From Triatoma infestans (lineage: Eukaryota > Arthropoda > Insecta > Hemiptera > Reduviidae), in assembly GCA_011037195.1 (NCBI GenBank), contig JAAEAF010007873.1, positions 1 through 64,000 on the forward strand: DNA of 64,000 nt, written 5' to 3'. Position 1 is the first letter of the stretch. Each line of letters opens with the position of its first letter. Both the position numbers and the translations under genes were made by a program. The notes under the pieces were generated by a model, which saw only the letters and a program-made list of their open reading frames with translations, did no database searches and had not been told where the DNA came from. Shown here piece after piece: positions 31,501 through 41,890 of this stretch.

Positions 31501-31744
31501 ATATTCCTTTGAATAGCGACGACGACATGTATTAGTTCAAGGCGAGCGACCTTTGTAGCAGTAAACAAGTTACATAATCGACCGATGCGACGACGACACT
31601 TTGCACTAAAATCAAATGTGACTTACGCTAATTGTTAGTGCTTAGGGTCATCGTCGCATCGGTTGGTCATGTAACTTGTTTACTGCTAGAAAGGTCGCTC
31701 GCCTAGGAACTAATGCATGTCTTCGTCGCTATTCAAAGGAATAT
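31501..31744. mobile_element. Foldback/MITE-like element, ~100-bp arms
   Basis: The left arm (31,501-31,600) and right arm (about 31,650-31,744) are reverse complements with few mismatches: ATATTCCTTTGAATAGCGAC at the left end versus GTCGCTATTCAAAGGAATAT at the right, and AAACAAGTTACAT versus ATGTAACTTGTTT inside. Loop about 50 bp. ATAAAT on both sides may be a target duplication. No transposase. Confidence 0.85.
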
Positions 31745-31833
31745 ATAAATGATCGGAAAGCCTTAATACATCGTACAGTTTACCAAGTTAGTGGTGTGTG
31801 TTGAACATAGTGATCTCTCGGTTCAACTTTTTG
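31741..31833 (+). promoter_or_regulatory. Candidate promoter and noncoding first exon of small gene
   Basis: TATATAAAT begins at the right edge of the foldback (31,741). About 30 nt downstream 'gtacagttta' could serve as initiator. A strong 5' splice site CTTTTTG|GTAAGTAC falls at 31,833/31,834. Inferred from signals only. Confidence 0.3.
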
Positions 31834-31953
31834 GTAAGTACAATCATTTGGTATAATGAATAATTTACTTTTTAGACTTTTGTAATATTGTGATTGCCAG
31901 AAAAATATAAAGGACACAATGGTTGTGCTTACAGAATATGTCACAAGAAAGCA

Positions 31954-32395
31954 ATGACCGATTCAAATATGTCATCAAATGAAGTAGATGATTATGAAAC
32001 ATATAGAGCTCGCAAATCAGGTATTCTGGAAGTTACATAATTTTTTTTGGTCCTGGCAAAAGATGAAGATGGAATATGAAAAAGCTAAAGGGTTTTAATG
32101 ATATTCAAGACAGTGGATCTTAAAGCAATAAAAAAATTTGGAGCGAATTTTATAAATAGCGGAAATTAGCATTTCATTACTTGATTATATAGGTATTGAT
32201 TAGTAAATATATAGTAGAAAGAATATTAAATCGTAATTTATATCCTAATTTGCAGGACAACCTAGAAAAGACGGAAAACCTCAAACCGAAGCAAATGTTC
32301 GATGGGGATGTAAAAGATACTACAGTCAAAAAAAAGCGCGTTTTGAAAGAAAACAAAAAGAGCAACAAGAAGCTAAAATGCGAGCAATTTTTTAA
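31954..32395 (+). CDS. Candidate spliced gene for a 68-aa basic protein
   Basis: Coding exon 1 is 31,954-32,020: ATG to MTDSNMSSNEVDDYETYRAR, K-S plus one base. It follows a 3' splice site 'gtgcttacag' (31,934), and its donor is CAG|GTATTC. Coding exon 2 is 32,256-32,395 after 'cctaatttgcag'. It restores the frame as GQPRKDGKPQTEANVRWGCK, RYYSQKKARFERKQKEQQEA, KMRAIF and TAA. The protein has an acidic N-terminus and a strongly basic, helix-prone C-terminus. AATAAA at 32,445-32,450 suits a polyadenylation signal. Phase agreement and the absence of stops across the junction are the main support; exon 2 has another open frame, so chance is not excluded. I know no family. The weak donor is a caveat. 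Confidence 0.4.
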
Positions 32396-32648
32396 ACTTT
32401 TTTTTATTCTGTTCCTGTTTCAGAGAAAACCATTTTTCACCGGAAATAAATGTATCTTCAAAGTATGCCTGATGCATACATATATATGTATATGCTGAAG
32501 CATGCAAATTTCCCTAAATGCACAGAATATAAGTATTATCAAATCGGTATGTGCAAAGATTGTATGCAATTACTAAGTGCATACAGTTGAGTGTATCAAC
32601 TAAATTTGTTCTATGCAAGTCTTTGTTATCACACTGTTTTGACAAAAA

Positions 32649-32686
32649 CATCCTGATGATGGGCGAATGTCCGAAACCGGTCGATG
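32649..32686 (+). ncRNA. Hammerhead ribozyme motif (Penelope family B)
   Basis: Complete core: CATC (32,649-32,652), CTGATGA (32,653-32,659), helix II GGGC-GAAT-GTCC, GAAAC (32,673-32,677), CGGTC with predicted cleavage after C32,682, then GATG pairing with CATC as helix I. Downstream 'accacaaaaagaagcagtct' and 'atcatggaaaatatctctga' are shared with 27,270-27,625 and, in reverse, 35,590-35,660. Confidence 0.75.
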
Positions 32687-32819
32687 ACCACAAAAAGAAG
32701 CAGTCTATCATGGAAAATATCTCTGATGATTTATTGGAAAAACACTGATGGCTCTAGGCAGGATAACAATGAAAGAATTACATTGTACGACCCAGAAAAA
32801 AAATTCTAATTAGTTAAAC

Positions 32820-33240
32820 TGGATGGAGAAGGCCTCAGCATATCTAAATCTGTACTAGTGGCAATTAAAATATATGTTTACATTGTCTCATGCATATTGC
32901 ACACAAGTATAAGTGATAGCCAAAGTGCATTTTATAAATTAGCCACTTTAAATTACTGAAGATTTGAATCATCATATATTGTCACAAAGATATTGGAGTT
33001 GGTGCACTTGCCTAAGGAAAAGCGGGCATAACGATTAATTTCGATTGGATTAAGGGACATTGGTAGCCTACAGCATTGGATGCCTACAGCATAATGAAAG
33101 AGTAGACGTGATTGCTGGAGAGGTTGCAATCAATGGAGAGGAAATATGCTGTATGTTACCAGGCTCTGATATTAGAAGACTCTTAATTAAAAATATCTTA
33201 AAAAAAAAAAAAAATGGCAGAAAGAATATAACAGTAAAAT
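32820..33240 (+). mobile_element. LINE RNase H domain fragment
   Basis: Scattered across frames: LDGEGLSISKSVLVAIK, ISDSQSAFYKLATLN (RNase H DSQ motif), FDWIKGH and then QHNERVDVIAGEVAINGEE, matching the order E, DSQSAL, WIKGH.G..GNE.VD..A of LINE RNase H. Stops and frameshifts are present. Confidence 0.6.
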
Positions 33241-33454
33241 GGAAGATTTTATAAATTTATGATGCCTGCACTACTCGAACTTCTTTGATTTAAGACATTT
33301 GGATTTAGTAAGCATATAGTGAATGATCTAAGCAGGTTAAGGACAAGCAATGCGGTATGCGGATCGTACCTGTATAGAATAGGACAAAGTCACCAATCTG
33401 CATGAAGTGTAATGTAGAGGAGAATCCTCTCTACAAAATATGGACTGCCCAATG

Positions 33455-34075
33455 TATAATCCTATGGCGCAACAGCCCATGAAGGGCCAAGGCTTGCCAG
33501 ACGGCGATTTGAATGGGGGGGGGCGTTTAGTAAGCACGCCGCAGTTCCCACGCCGATAAGTTCCGGCCTTCGCTACCTAGGGCGCTACTAACTGTAGGTT
33601 CACCTTTGGGTACGGAATACCCATTTCATCTGAATGGCAAAGCAAAGTCTCGGCCTTGTCAGGAGGGTGTTGCAAAATCGTAGGCTCTATGGACAGGCTT
33701 GCCTGTCCAAGGCTGGGCCAGTGACCATTCTAGGCTTTTAAGTAGGAGACTAGTTCTCTCTGCATAATGGTACCACGGGATCGTGAGTCAGCCCAGCAGA
33801 GCTTGCTCTGCACTCACGAGTTGAGTTAAGGTTTCGTGATGGTCGAGGTTAGCAGGGACGATAGTGATCTTCCAGTGTTTCTTTTAGGTGAGCGGGAGTT
33901 GGTTTGGTTTGCCTTCGGGAACAGTTCCGCCTTCTCCCAATCTCTCACAAGAGCATGTAGCTTCCAACTTTTTATCACGATACTGGTCAACACCGACCTT
34001 GCCCTCAAGGGATTCGAACCCTTAATTCTCGCAAGAAAGGCGAGTACACTAGCGACTAGACAGACGCGTGAGGAT
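33455..34075 (-). mobile_element. tRNA-derived SINE, family B, long copy (~620 bp)
   Basis: Read on the minus strand, the tRNA-like head (34,073 downward) shows CTAGTCGCTAGTGTACTCGC (A-box region) and GGGTTCGAATCCC (B box), with CCTCA/TGAGG acceptor-like pairing. The body ends near 'aagggccaaggcttgccaga'. The copy at 39,237-39,475 lacks about 380 bp from the middle. Confidence 0.7.
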
Positions 34076-34079
34076 CAGT

Positions 34080-35416
34080 GTATAACAGGGATAGAAATAA
34101 TTATGTTTAATGCTTTGTACAACTACCTGGATGCCCCTTTCCGAGATGAAGATATTGTATTTTCCTACAAAAATGGGGTGCAAAAATGAGGATGGGTTAA
34201 GAAAGAAAAATTCAATTATGCCAACGACAGAGTTTCCTGTCTTTATCAAGGCTTTAATCTAAAAAAAAACAAAAAACAGTACAATGAGGAACCGAAATGC
34301 ATTAATAATACATTAATAAAAAAAAAAAATATTGAACTTACATGTAGATAGTCGTGAAAATGTAGAGAAAGAATTTTTAAACCATTCACATTTGTTACAT
34401 CGCAGAAACATAACAAAAAGAAGATCAAAAGTTACTAGTTGCTTGACTCAGATCACCTACAGAAATGAACATGGATTGAATTGGCAAGTGAAAGGTATTT
34501 GAGGAAATTTTTAGGGGTGGGGTAGGTGAAAGGGAATATTTTGAAAAAAACCGTTATACAACGCTGACAAATTATAGGTATCATTACGAAAATTAACAGA
34601 AAATTTATTTCTTTTGATATATATCACATTTCTATTATATTTCTTTCTTTCCTGTTAGTTTCTTTTGCTAGTATTTTTGTTTTAGAAAAATCAAATTTAT
34701 GATTTTTTTTCGTCAGTGCAGTAATGGTGTCTTTGACATTTTTATTTTTTTTGCAAAGTCGTATTCATGTTGGTACATTCTGTTTTATAAACTACACAAT
34801 GCTTAAAAAACTACATTTTATGTAAAAACTCTGACACGCAGGGATGTCTTTTTGGCCGCAATGGATTATAGCTACTCTTTCTACACATTTAATTTAATGG
34901 GAAACCGACAGGAAAACCGACAGGAAAACATTGCTAAGCCTCCATTCAACATCACATATCACAACGTCATTGACAAGGCAGAGCCAAGACACCGCCACAT
35001 GATTAAATTACTGGCATCAATATAATATCAGCACCTATACTAACTATAATGGTTGTTAAGGAGGGAAATTAGGTTTGATTAAATGAAAGATATTGTGATG
35101 GATGCAAGAAACTTGAAATAATATTAAATTATAAGAAAAATCAGAAATGTGACATTCCCTTGCAAAAGGGCTAGCCAGGTATACAAGTCCAGTTACTGGT
35201 ACGGTTCAAGAACAATTATGGCATTGTACTACCCCTTCTCCTCACAGGGGAGGAATTGAAGAAACAAAGAGAAGAGATATTTTAAAGACAGACTTGTGCT
35301 AGAAATCAAGGTGAAAGCACCAGACCAGTATCCTATACCAGTATCAAGTTATAAGAATTTATTATAAGATTTTTATTGTGATTTTCAAAGTACTTAATTT
35401 CTCTTAGAGAATATAT
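34080..35416. other. Noncoding; no feature recognised
   Basis: AT-rich, with a T-rich tract at 34,640-34,770. No gene, LINE motif or TIR recognised. Confidence 0.45.
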
Positions 35417-35436
35417 NNNNNNNNNNNNNNNNNNNN
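35417..35436. other. Assembly gap (20 N)
   Basis: Twenty N between 'agagaatatat' and 'attctct'. The two sides are complementary, so the missing bases may be an AT hairpin or a (TA)n tract. Confidence 0.95.
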
Positions 35437-35569
35437 ATTCTCTTTGCTGTGGATGGGTGCTATTACATAACTCTACAAGTCCATCCCACATCTCCAAGAG
35501 AGAGAGAGAGAGAAAACCCAAAATCATATAAAAATGGCAATACATAATGTAGCGTGCATATTTGTTGTG

Positions 35570-36290
35570 TTTGGTTCCGCAGAGCTGGAAAGCATCAGAG
35601 AGATATTTTTTCCATGATAGCTTGGCTTCTTTTCGCGGTCATCAGGATGTTTTTTGTCAAAACATTGATTAGACATTGCTGTTAGAGCAAATTTCAGAAT
35701 AGTAATAGAAGCGGGTGGGGGGGGGCCTCATTCCACTGCGACCTACAAATTGAGGTCTATTGTGGATCCCTTAAGTTACAGAACAGCCCCCAGCTTTGCC
35801 CTCCTAATCAATCCTAGCAAAGCTGAGAGCGGCTCCGTCATGAAGCTTTCAGCTTCGGGATTGCCCGTCCCCAATTGAAGAAACCTAATCCTCGCCAGGC
35901 CGGCGCACTCACAAAGGATGTGCGCCGGGGTCTCCTCCTCTACCTTGCAGAATCGACATGCCGCACTATCCGCAAGTTGTAGGTGGTGCATGTGTCTATT
36001 CAGCTTACAATGCCCTGTTAGTAGACCCACAATTAACCTTATATCCCTTCGGGTCTGGCTCAGTAGGTCTCTGGTAAATTTAGGCAAATGTCTTTTAATG
36101 AAGAGCTTTGCCTGCCTCTGTCCTGGTGTTCCCTCCCACCAACGCAGACGCTGATCTTCTATCCAACCCCTGATAGAAGTTTGAATGAGACTCCTGGACA
36201 AGTTAGAGCAAATTTTGTTGATACACTCAATGAGTAGTTCCAAATTCAAATATTCCAAGGGATTACATAGAAATAGTTAAGACTATAGTG
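35570..36290 (-). mobile_element. Penelope-like family B remnant with nested LINE
   Basis: The minus-strand reading gives the hammerhead start CATCCTGATGA at about 35,648, but helix II is deleted (CCGCGAAAAG follows). It is followed by the family-B tail (aagaagcc..ctatcatgg..atctctctgatgctttcc). A LINE is inserted at 35,695. Confidence 0.45.
35695..36201 (-). mobile_element. 5'-truncated R1-like LINE tail, 14-bp TSD
   Basis: Same family as 6401-6947, opposite strand. Flanked by GTTAGAGCAAATTT at 35,681-35,694 and 36,202-36,215. Coding ends at 35,776 and contains GWIEDQRLRWWEGTPGQRQA and CRFCKVEEETPAHILCEC. Frame intact and nearly identical to the first copy, so both are young. Nested within a Penelope-like element. 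Confidence 0.85.
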
Positions 36291-36880
36291 GGCACAATTT
36301 TGACAAAATAAACACCCTGACTCATTTTTCGGTTGGAAATTATGGCATGGAAGAAATATTGCTTTAAAAAAACCTCCGATTGTAGAAATTTGTTATTCAT
36401 ATTTACAACGCGCTAGTGTATTTAAAATTTAAAAAAAAATTTAAGATATAATTAAACCTAATAATTCTTTAAAAAAAATTAATTTTAAATGAAACGAATA
36501 TATTATTCTAAATTATACATAATATTTATTAATGTAAAATATTTTCACATGAATGATGACGAAATTTCATTAAAAAACACAAATTCATTGAGAAAATATG
36601 TTTCCGATAGATAAGATAAAAAATAAATACTTAAGCCGGCGGCGTTCAGGTGAAATTGTCTTCATTAAAAGATAAATAAATAAATAAAATTTATACTACC
36701 TATTTTTATTTTTATATCTTACCTGTTTGGTTACTTCAAAGATTATCTACTTGAATGTACATTTCATCATTTGCGTAAGTTATCATAACTACGTACATTA
36801 AATGAAGTTAATGTTTTTATTTTATCTTATAAATAAGATAAAAGAAATGTTAGAGTAAAAAAGTAGGTACCCACTTTAAA
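36291..36880. other. AT-rich noncoding DNA
   Basis: (AATA)n near 36,670-36,690. No gene seen. Confidence 0.5.
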
Positions 36881-36884
36881 AAAA

Positions 36885-37500
36885 AAAAAAAAATCTGGTA
36901 TGGAAAACTTTCTCTTAATACGACGAAATTGCAAATTTTCTTCACACTTAACAATTCTTATTAGTGTTAAACTGAGAAAATCAATTCAATAAAGTCGCAC
37001 TAGCGGTCAACCGATTTCCTACAACATATTTAATTCTAATTAATATTATTTAGATGATAGAATTGTGTCATAAACTGAAATAGCACTTTAGAGCAAAACC
37101 TAATCCTACCCCTTCCTCAAAAGTGCCATTAAATGAATTTTCCCAGAGAAATGTTTTAAATTACAGTTATCGCTCTTTGTATGTATAGTTGTTTGATATA
37201 CTACGTTTCAAGAAAATCATTGGAGACGTTTTTTGAGAAAAATCTCAAAAAACTGGGGAAAAAAAAAACACTTAGTAAAGTGGCCCTTCAGGTTGATAGA
37301 TTTTGCCCGAAATATTCTTCTTCTGATGCGGTGGTAGTTATACTAAACGGATATCAATTTTAAGATTCCTGTAAATTTTCATTTTTGAGATATTTTCACA
37401 TACACACGCCATTTTCTAAAAACCACTTTTTTTGGACTCAGGGGAACTCAAAAAATGTGTCCGAAAAACCTAACAGCCTTTAACAGCAATTAGAGAAAGT
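36885..37500 (+). repeat. F-family copy, single-unit
   Basis: Starts with an A-run plus 'tctggtatggaaaactttct', contains 'agcactttagagcaaaacct', the C-rich block and 'ttttttggactcaggggaac', and ends 'caattagagaaagtaac'. Confidence 0.65.
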
Positions 37501-37514
37501 AACAAAATGAGTAT

Positions 37515-37903
37515 TGTAACGCAGCCAGTGGTGCCATCTAGGAAAGGAATTAGGAACCTTAAGTTCTCTTAGTGGCCGCTAGGAAGCGCTGGCGACGCGC
37601 TCTAGTTATTTCTGGAAGGATTGAGAAGATTCTACACCGGTAGAAATAGTGGGACTGCAGAGAGTTTTGGAGTGTTCTCTAGTTACAAACGAAGTGTACG
37701 TTTGTGGAAAGTGTATAAAAAGTGAACAAAATGAACTTTTGTGGTTTAAACTGTGAATTAATTATTATTAAATGTTATATTTTGTAATTTATTGTGTATA
37801 ACAATAAATTGGTGTTTTTCTTTATTGAACTTTAGAGTATTTTATCTATACGTACCCACTTATAACTAGTTACAGTAGCTAGTTCGGAAGGAAAAACGTT
37901 ACA
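37515..37903 (+). mobile_element. Solo LTR (~390 bp)
   Basis: Begins TGTAACG and ends CGTTACA (7-bp inverted termini with TG...CA). It has a TATA box TATAAAA near 37,729 and AATAAA near 37,802, the expected U3-R-U5 order. Flanks gtat/ctat suggest a mutated 4-bp target duplication. No internal region is present. It lies directly after an F-family terminus. Confidence 0.65.
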
Positions 37904-38213
37904 CTATATTAATGTATGTGCTTTGAACGATGACACAGTTGTTCTCATTTTGTTTATCAAACAATTTGAATATTAGGCGAAACCGTTTAGAATGACCTAG
38001 GTTAATATATAAAAATTGTAATTAATTTATTATGTCTATTGTCCATGTTATGTTGTTGCGTTTTTTATTATTATTATATTATTATTTGCATGTTTCAGAA
38101 TATCCGAAGATCATATAGGAGCCAAATTCTAAATTTTGTCCATTCAAGCATAAAAGTAAGCAAGACTTTCGAGTTCAGGCTAATGTTTGTTCACCTAAAA
38201 ATAGTATTATTTT

Positions 38214-38450
38214 TTTTTTTTTTTAATTTAAGGCGCGTCAGCATCTATGGTCATTGGCACCCGGAGCCTTCTCAGTGCACTGCCGGCCTCCGGACAGTGT
38301 TCTCTCCTTACAGACAATACTGTCCATTACCGGGCAGTGAGCTGTAAAGGCTCCTAGGAAGAAAAAAAGCTAAGGGTACCACAGCTGCATTCGACCCCGA
38401 GTCCTTCGCGTGGAAGTCCAGTACGCTAACCACTTAGCTATTCCCTTCTC
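38214..38450 (-). mobile_element. tRNA-derived SINE, family A, copy 3
   Basis: The reverse complement carries the A-box-like TTAGCGTACTGG context and a degraded B box (GGGGTCGAAT), plus the family-A body. Flanked by 16-bp repeats AAAATAGTATTATTTT at 38,198-38,213 and 38,460-38,475. Confidence 0.85.
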
Positions 38451-38475
38451 TATAAAATGAAAATAGTATTATTTT

Positions 38476-38800
38476 ACTTCTTCTTACTTCTAGTTAAGAG
38501 GAAGTATTGGGATTGTGTCAAATTTCCGTAATTGAGTTTTTGTTTAGGTCCCATGAGTAGGAAAAAAATGTTTTATGTGTGTGCATATATGTATGTATGT
38601 CTGTGAACAATATATTCCAAAAACGAAAAGTCCCAGGAAGCACGAACTTGATAATTCAGTTTAGCTACCACCATCGGCATCGAACTGAAGTTTCAATCGA
38701 ATCAATTCATCAACCTTTCATGAGTAAGACTTCATTATATTTTATTTTAATGTTTTTGAAAACGACTGTAACAATTTTCTTTAAAAACTTGGAATGATAA
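38476..38800 (-). repeat. F-family fragment, minus orientation
   Basis: 'acttctagttaagaggaagt' then 'attgggattgtgtcaaattt' is the reversed F 3' terminus, and '(g)tgtgtgcatatatg' corresponds to the ACAT/AC tract. Confidence 0.5.
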
Positions 38801-38902
38801 TTGCACAGATATAGAAAAAAAATGGTCAGGCCTTAAAAATTATAATGAGATGTTTCTAAGGCAATGGCCAGACGAGTTTTTAAAGAAAAAGAATTCTTTG
38901 AT

Positions 38903-38945
38903 GCTCTACTTTTCGGGTACCATTGCTGCCCTTCTTCAGGAGCTC
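38903..38945 (-). ncRNA. Hammerhead ribozyme motif (Penelope family A)
   Basis: Minus strand: GCTC helix-I strand, CTGAAGA (38,933-38,939), helix II closed by GGG/CCC, GAAAA, GTA (predicted cleavage after A), GAGC pairing with GCTC. The AUG-type substitutions make it weaker than the other copies. Confidence 0.5.
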
Positions 38946-39236
38946 TGTGAAATTTATAAAATAGAGCTCAGTAAATAAAATAAAATGATATTAACTATAA
39001 GAGAAAATATAAACACACACAACTAGTACACTAAACACACTTACTCTGGAAGACTACTACACTTCCATTCAGACCAATCTCAATTATCAAAAAAACCATC
39101 CAAAACTACACAAACAAACCTCCAACGCAGGACCACTAAAACATTCCACCTAACACGAATACTGAACCTCCCATTTACCACTCGCTCACCTTCATTAGTC
39201 CTATTTCCAATAGAACCAATACCCTAAAAAACCCTA

Positions 39237-39475
39237 AAAGGCAACAGCCCATGAAGGGCCACGGCTTGCCAGACAGTGATTTGAATAGGGGGGCGTGTGG
39301 TAAGCACGCCGCAGTTCCCACGCCGTTTAGTTCCGGCCTTCGCTACCTAGGGCGCTACTAACTGTAGCATCACGATGCTGGGTCAACACCGACTTTTGCC
39401 CTCACGGGAATCGAACCCTGAATTCTCGCACGAAAGGCGAGTGCTCTAGCCACTAGACCAACGCGTGAGGACTTG
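39237..39475 (-). mobile_element. tRNA-derived SINE, family B, internally deleted
   Basis: Minus-strand head with TTGGTCTAGTGGCTAGAGCA (A box) and GGGTTCGATTCC (B box). The body joins directly to 'cgccgcagttcccacgccg', omitting about 380 bp relative to 33,455-34,075. Inserted into the Penelope-like element. Confidence 0.8.
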
Positions 39476-39539
39476 AAAGAATGTATAAAATTCTCAAAAA
39501 CTTTATCCCCAATCTCTGAAAAGGCTTCTCCCCCACCAA

Positions 39540-39790
39540 CAAACTGAATAAAATCTTCTCAAAAATTAAAGACCCTACTGAAAAATCTAACGAAACACAT
39601 ACAGTATACAGTGTATTACACCCAACTGCAACGCTTGCTACCCAGGTGAATCCTAACAGTTTTTACAGAAAAGCCTCAGACAGCATGAACTAGACATTAT
39701 CAACCAAAAAAACTGACAGCACTGATCTCTCTAAACATGTTCTGACTTTTAATCATTTAATAATCCTGACTTTTCAATTGATTTCAATAA
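39540..39790 (+). pseudogene. Decayed GIY-YIG endonuclease of Penelope element
   Basis: Across shifting frames the order is NKIFSKIKDPTEKSNETHTV Y, then CITPNCNACYPGES (matching the C..C.ACYIGET motif after GIY), then LSTKKTDSTDLSKHVLTFNH (the distal ALSKH...H segment). In Penelope-like elements this C-terminal nuclease nicks target DNA. Stops and frameshifts show it is inactive. No RT motif is readable upstream. Confidence 0.55.
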
Positions 39791-40404
39791 CCCTTCCATT
39801 TTAACCATTTACCCCAACCATTCAAAACCGCCTACTATCCGAATCCTTAAGAATTGACCTCCATCTGTATTCTATCAATTTTAAAAAAAGACAAAGAAAT
39901 CATAACTTCAAACTTATAACAATATTTTTCTAATCCTAAAAAATGATATTCGCCAGTAATTTGTTCTTCCAAATTTGAAATTGCCGCGCCTCACTACAAA
40001 CATTTTCATATCCCCCCCACCTTTTAACAGTGTTTTCAAATTTTTAAGAAATACTCTCTCTTCATTTCAATCTCAACGTTCTCAATGTACACTCCCCTCC
40101 TACTCTAAAGGTATCTTTATCTGTTTTATATTTTCTCTTATTGTTAATATCATTTCATTTAATTAACTGTCACTTCTGTGTCATAAATTATATTGTTAAT
40201 ATTTCTTTAATTAAATTTTTTTTTTTTGTTATAAATCTATGCATTTTTTCTTAACTACATTACTGTACAATAATGTATTTTCTCTAAATAAATTTTATAG
40301 AGCTTCTGAAGGAGGGCACCAATGGTAGAGCAACAAAGAATTCTTTTTCTTTAAAAAAAACTCTTCTGGCCATTGCCATACAAACATCTTATTACATTTT
40401 TTGA

Positions 40405-41340
40405 AAAAAAAATTGATTTTATAAAATTCTTAGTAATCTATGGCGTTAAATTTTCACATGTTATTTAGTTTGTTCAATAATGTTGGCGCTGATTAGTGGA
40501 GTATAATGAAAATCAAGACTAATCACACTACATGCCTGGGTAGTGTTAGAAATAAATGAGCATAACTTGAAGTGTAAAGAGAGAATATGATATTTTTATT
40601 ATATATAATTACTACTAACTGCAGTTAAAGAAAGCAGTGTAAGTGTTTCATACAATCTTCATTTTTTTATAATAGTTTTTTGTGAAAATTTATTTTAAGA
40701 CATTCTGGGGAGCTACTACTTATAGCTAAACTGTCATTTCTGAATAATTACGGTTCCACTATGTTGAAGATATGATTATTAAGGACAAGTTATAAGCATT
40801 TATTAAAAAAATTCATACTTCGAAGATTTGTGAATTAGACCTCCTAAGTACTGCACTAAGAATGTGCGGAAGGAGGGTGTTTTCTATTTTTTTCACTTCC
40901 TTATTAGTAATAAATAGTGAAATAAATTTACATTCCAATAAAACTATTAATGAAAATTATAAAAATGTAGATTTTTTTTTTCCCTTTATTCACATTCTGT
41001 AAAGAAGATAAATCAGAATCTGTATGTTCCACTTCGATGAGTGAAAAGCTTTTGAAAGTCCAACACTACTTGGCTAATAAGCATCATCATTCACAGGGTG
41101 GCTTCATGATTTTTCAAATTATAATATATTTTTTCAATTGTACATCAATCGGCAGAATCTAAACTTAATAAAATGACTCTTTTGAGTATAGTAAAAACCT
41201 AATTCCTTCACCAAAACTTTTCTAAAGCGAAGTTAGTGTATTTCTAATTAAAAATATGTAGATGATAGAATTATATAGAAGTATCTGTTAGTTGGCTGAT
41301 CGGCTGAAGGGTATACAAAAAAAACACCAAAATTTTTCTT
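40405..41340. other. AT-rich noncoding DNA
   Basis: No recognisable coding or mobile-element motif. Confidence 0.45.
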
Positions 41341-41358
41341 TCAAGTGTTTTTTATTAG

Positions 41359-41403
41359 TAACCCGACGTTTCGACAAACATTGTTTGTCTTCTTCAGGGG
41401 CTA
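41359..41403 (-). ncRNA. Hammerhead ribozyme motif, best preserved copy
   Basis: Minus strand: TAGCCC pairs with GGGTTA (six pairs including one G-U) as helix I. The core is CTGAAGA (41,391-41,397), helix II GACAAAC-AAT-GTTTGTC (seven perfect pairs), GAAAC, then GTC with predicted cleavage after C (41,365). Helix III is reduced to the self-complementary ACGU, typical of Penelope-like elements and thought to act as a dimer. Confidence 0.8.
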
Positions 41404-41890
41404 TCTTAGATTGAAAAATATTTGTATGTTCTATCATTACATGTTCAATGAATGTCCATTGTCACAATGACTGTCTTGGTTTTCACTTGCCGTCATTCAA
41501 CTTCCAGCGAACGAAACTATTGGGGACTTGTCGTGGCAGATTTAAGAACAATTTAAGATATCAATTGGACACGATCGACTATAGTAAAGTAGTTCAAGGC
41601 CAAATTTTTTAACTGATCCCAAACTTCTGATCGGCAGTCTTAAGGGGCGGCAATTTATCTTTTTGTCCGTGGCGACGTAACCGCTAGAGCGGGAGCTGCC
41701 TGGAGATGGAGATATACATAGTAATAACAAGTTTTGAGATTTTACGCATTCATATTGCAGGGTAACTCAAATCATTATTTTTAATGAAAATTCTACATGA
41801 TTGTAATGCTTCGTTTCCATATTAGTAATAAGTGAAGATGCGTGACTTACAGCTCTTGTTTTTTACGATTGACGACATTTTAAATATTAA

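Larger units (their letters stand above)
38834..40404. mobile_element. Penelope-like element, family A, with inverted ends
   Basis: Inverted terminal segments of about 110 bp: left 'aggcaatggccagacgagtt', right complement 'tggcaatggccagaagagtt'. A good hammerhead lies in the left end (minus) and a decayed one at the right (plus, CTGAAGG..AGGGCACCAATGGTA). In between, 39,540-39,790 retains GIY-YIG endonuclease signature codons. A SINE is inserted at 39,237. Confidence 0.65.

Noticed and set aside
33990..34075. Apparent tRNA gene on the minus strand
   Set aside because: Same reason: it continues into the family B SINE body, and the anticodon arm is poor.
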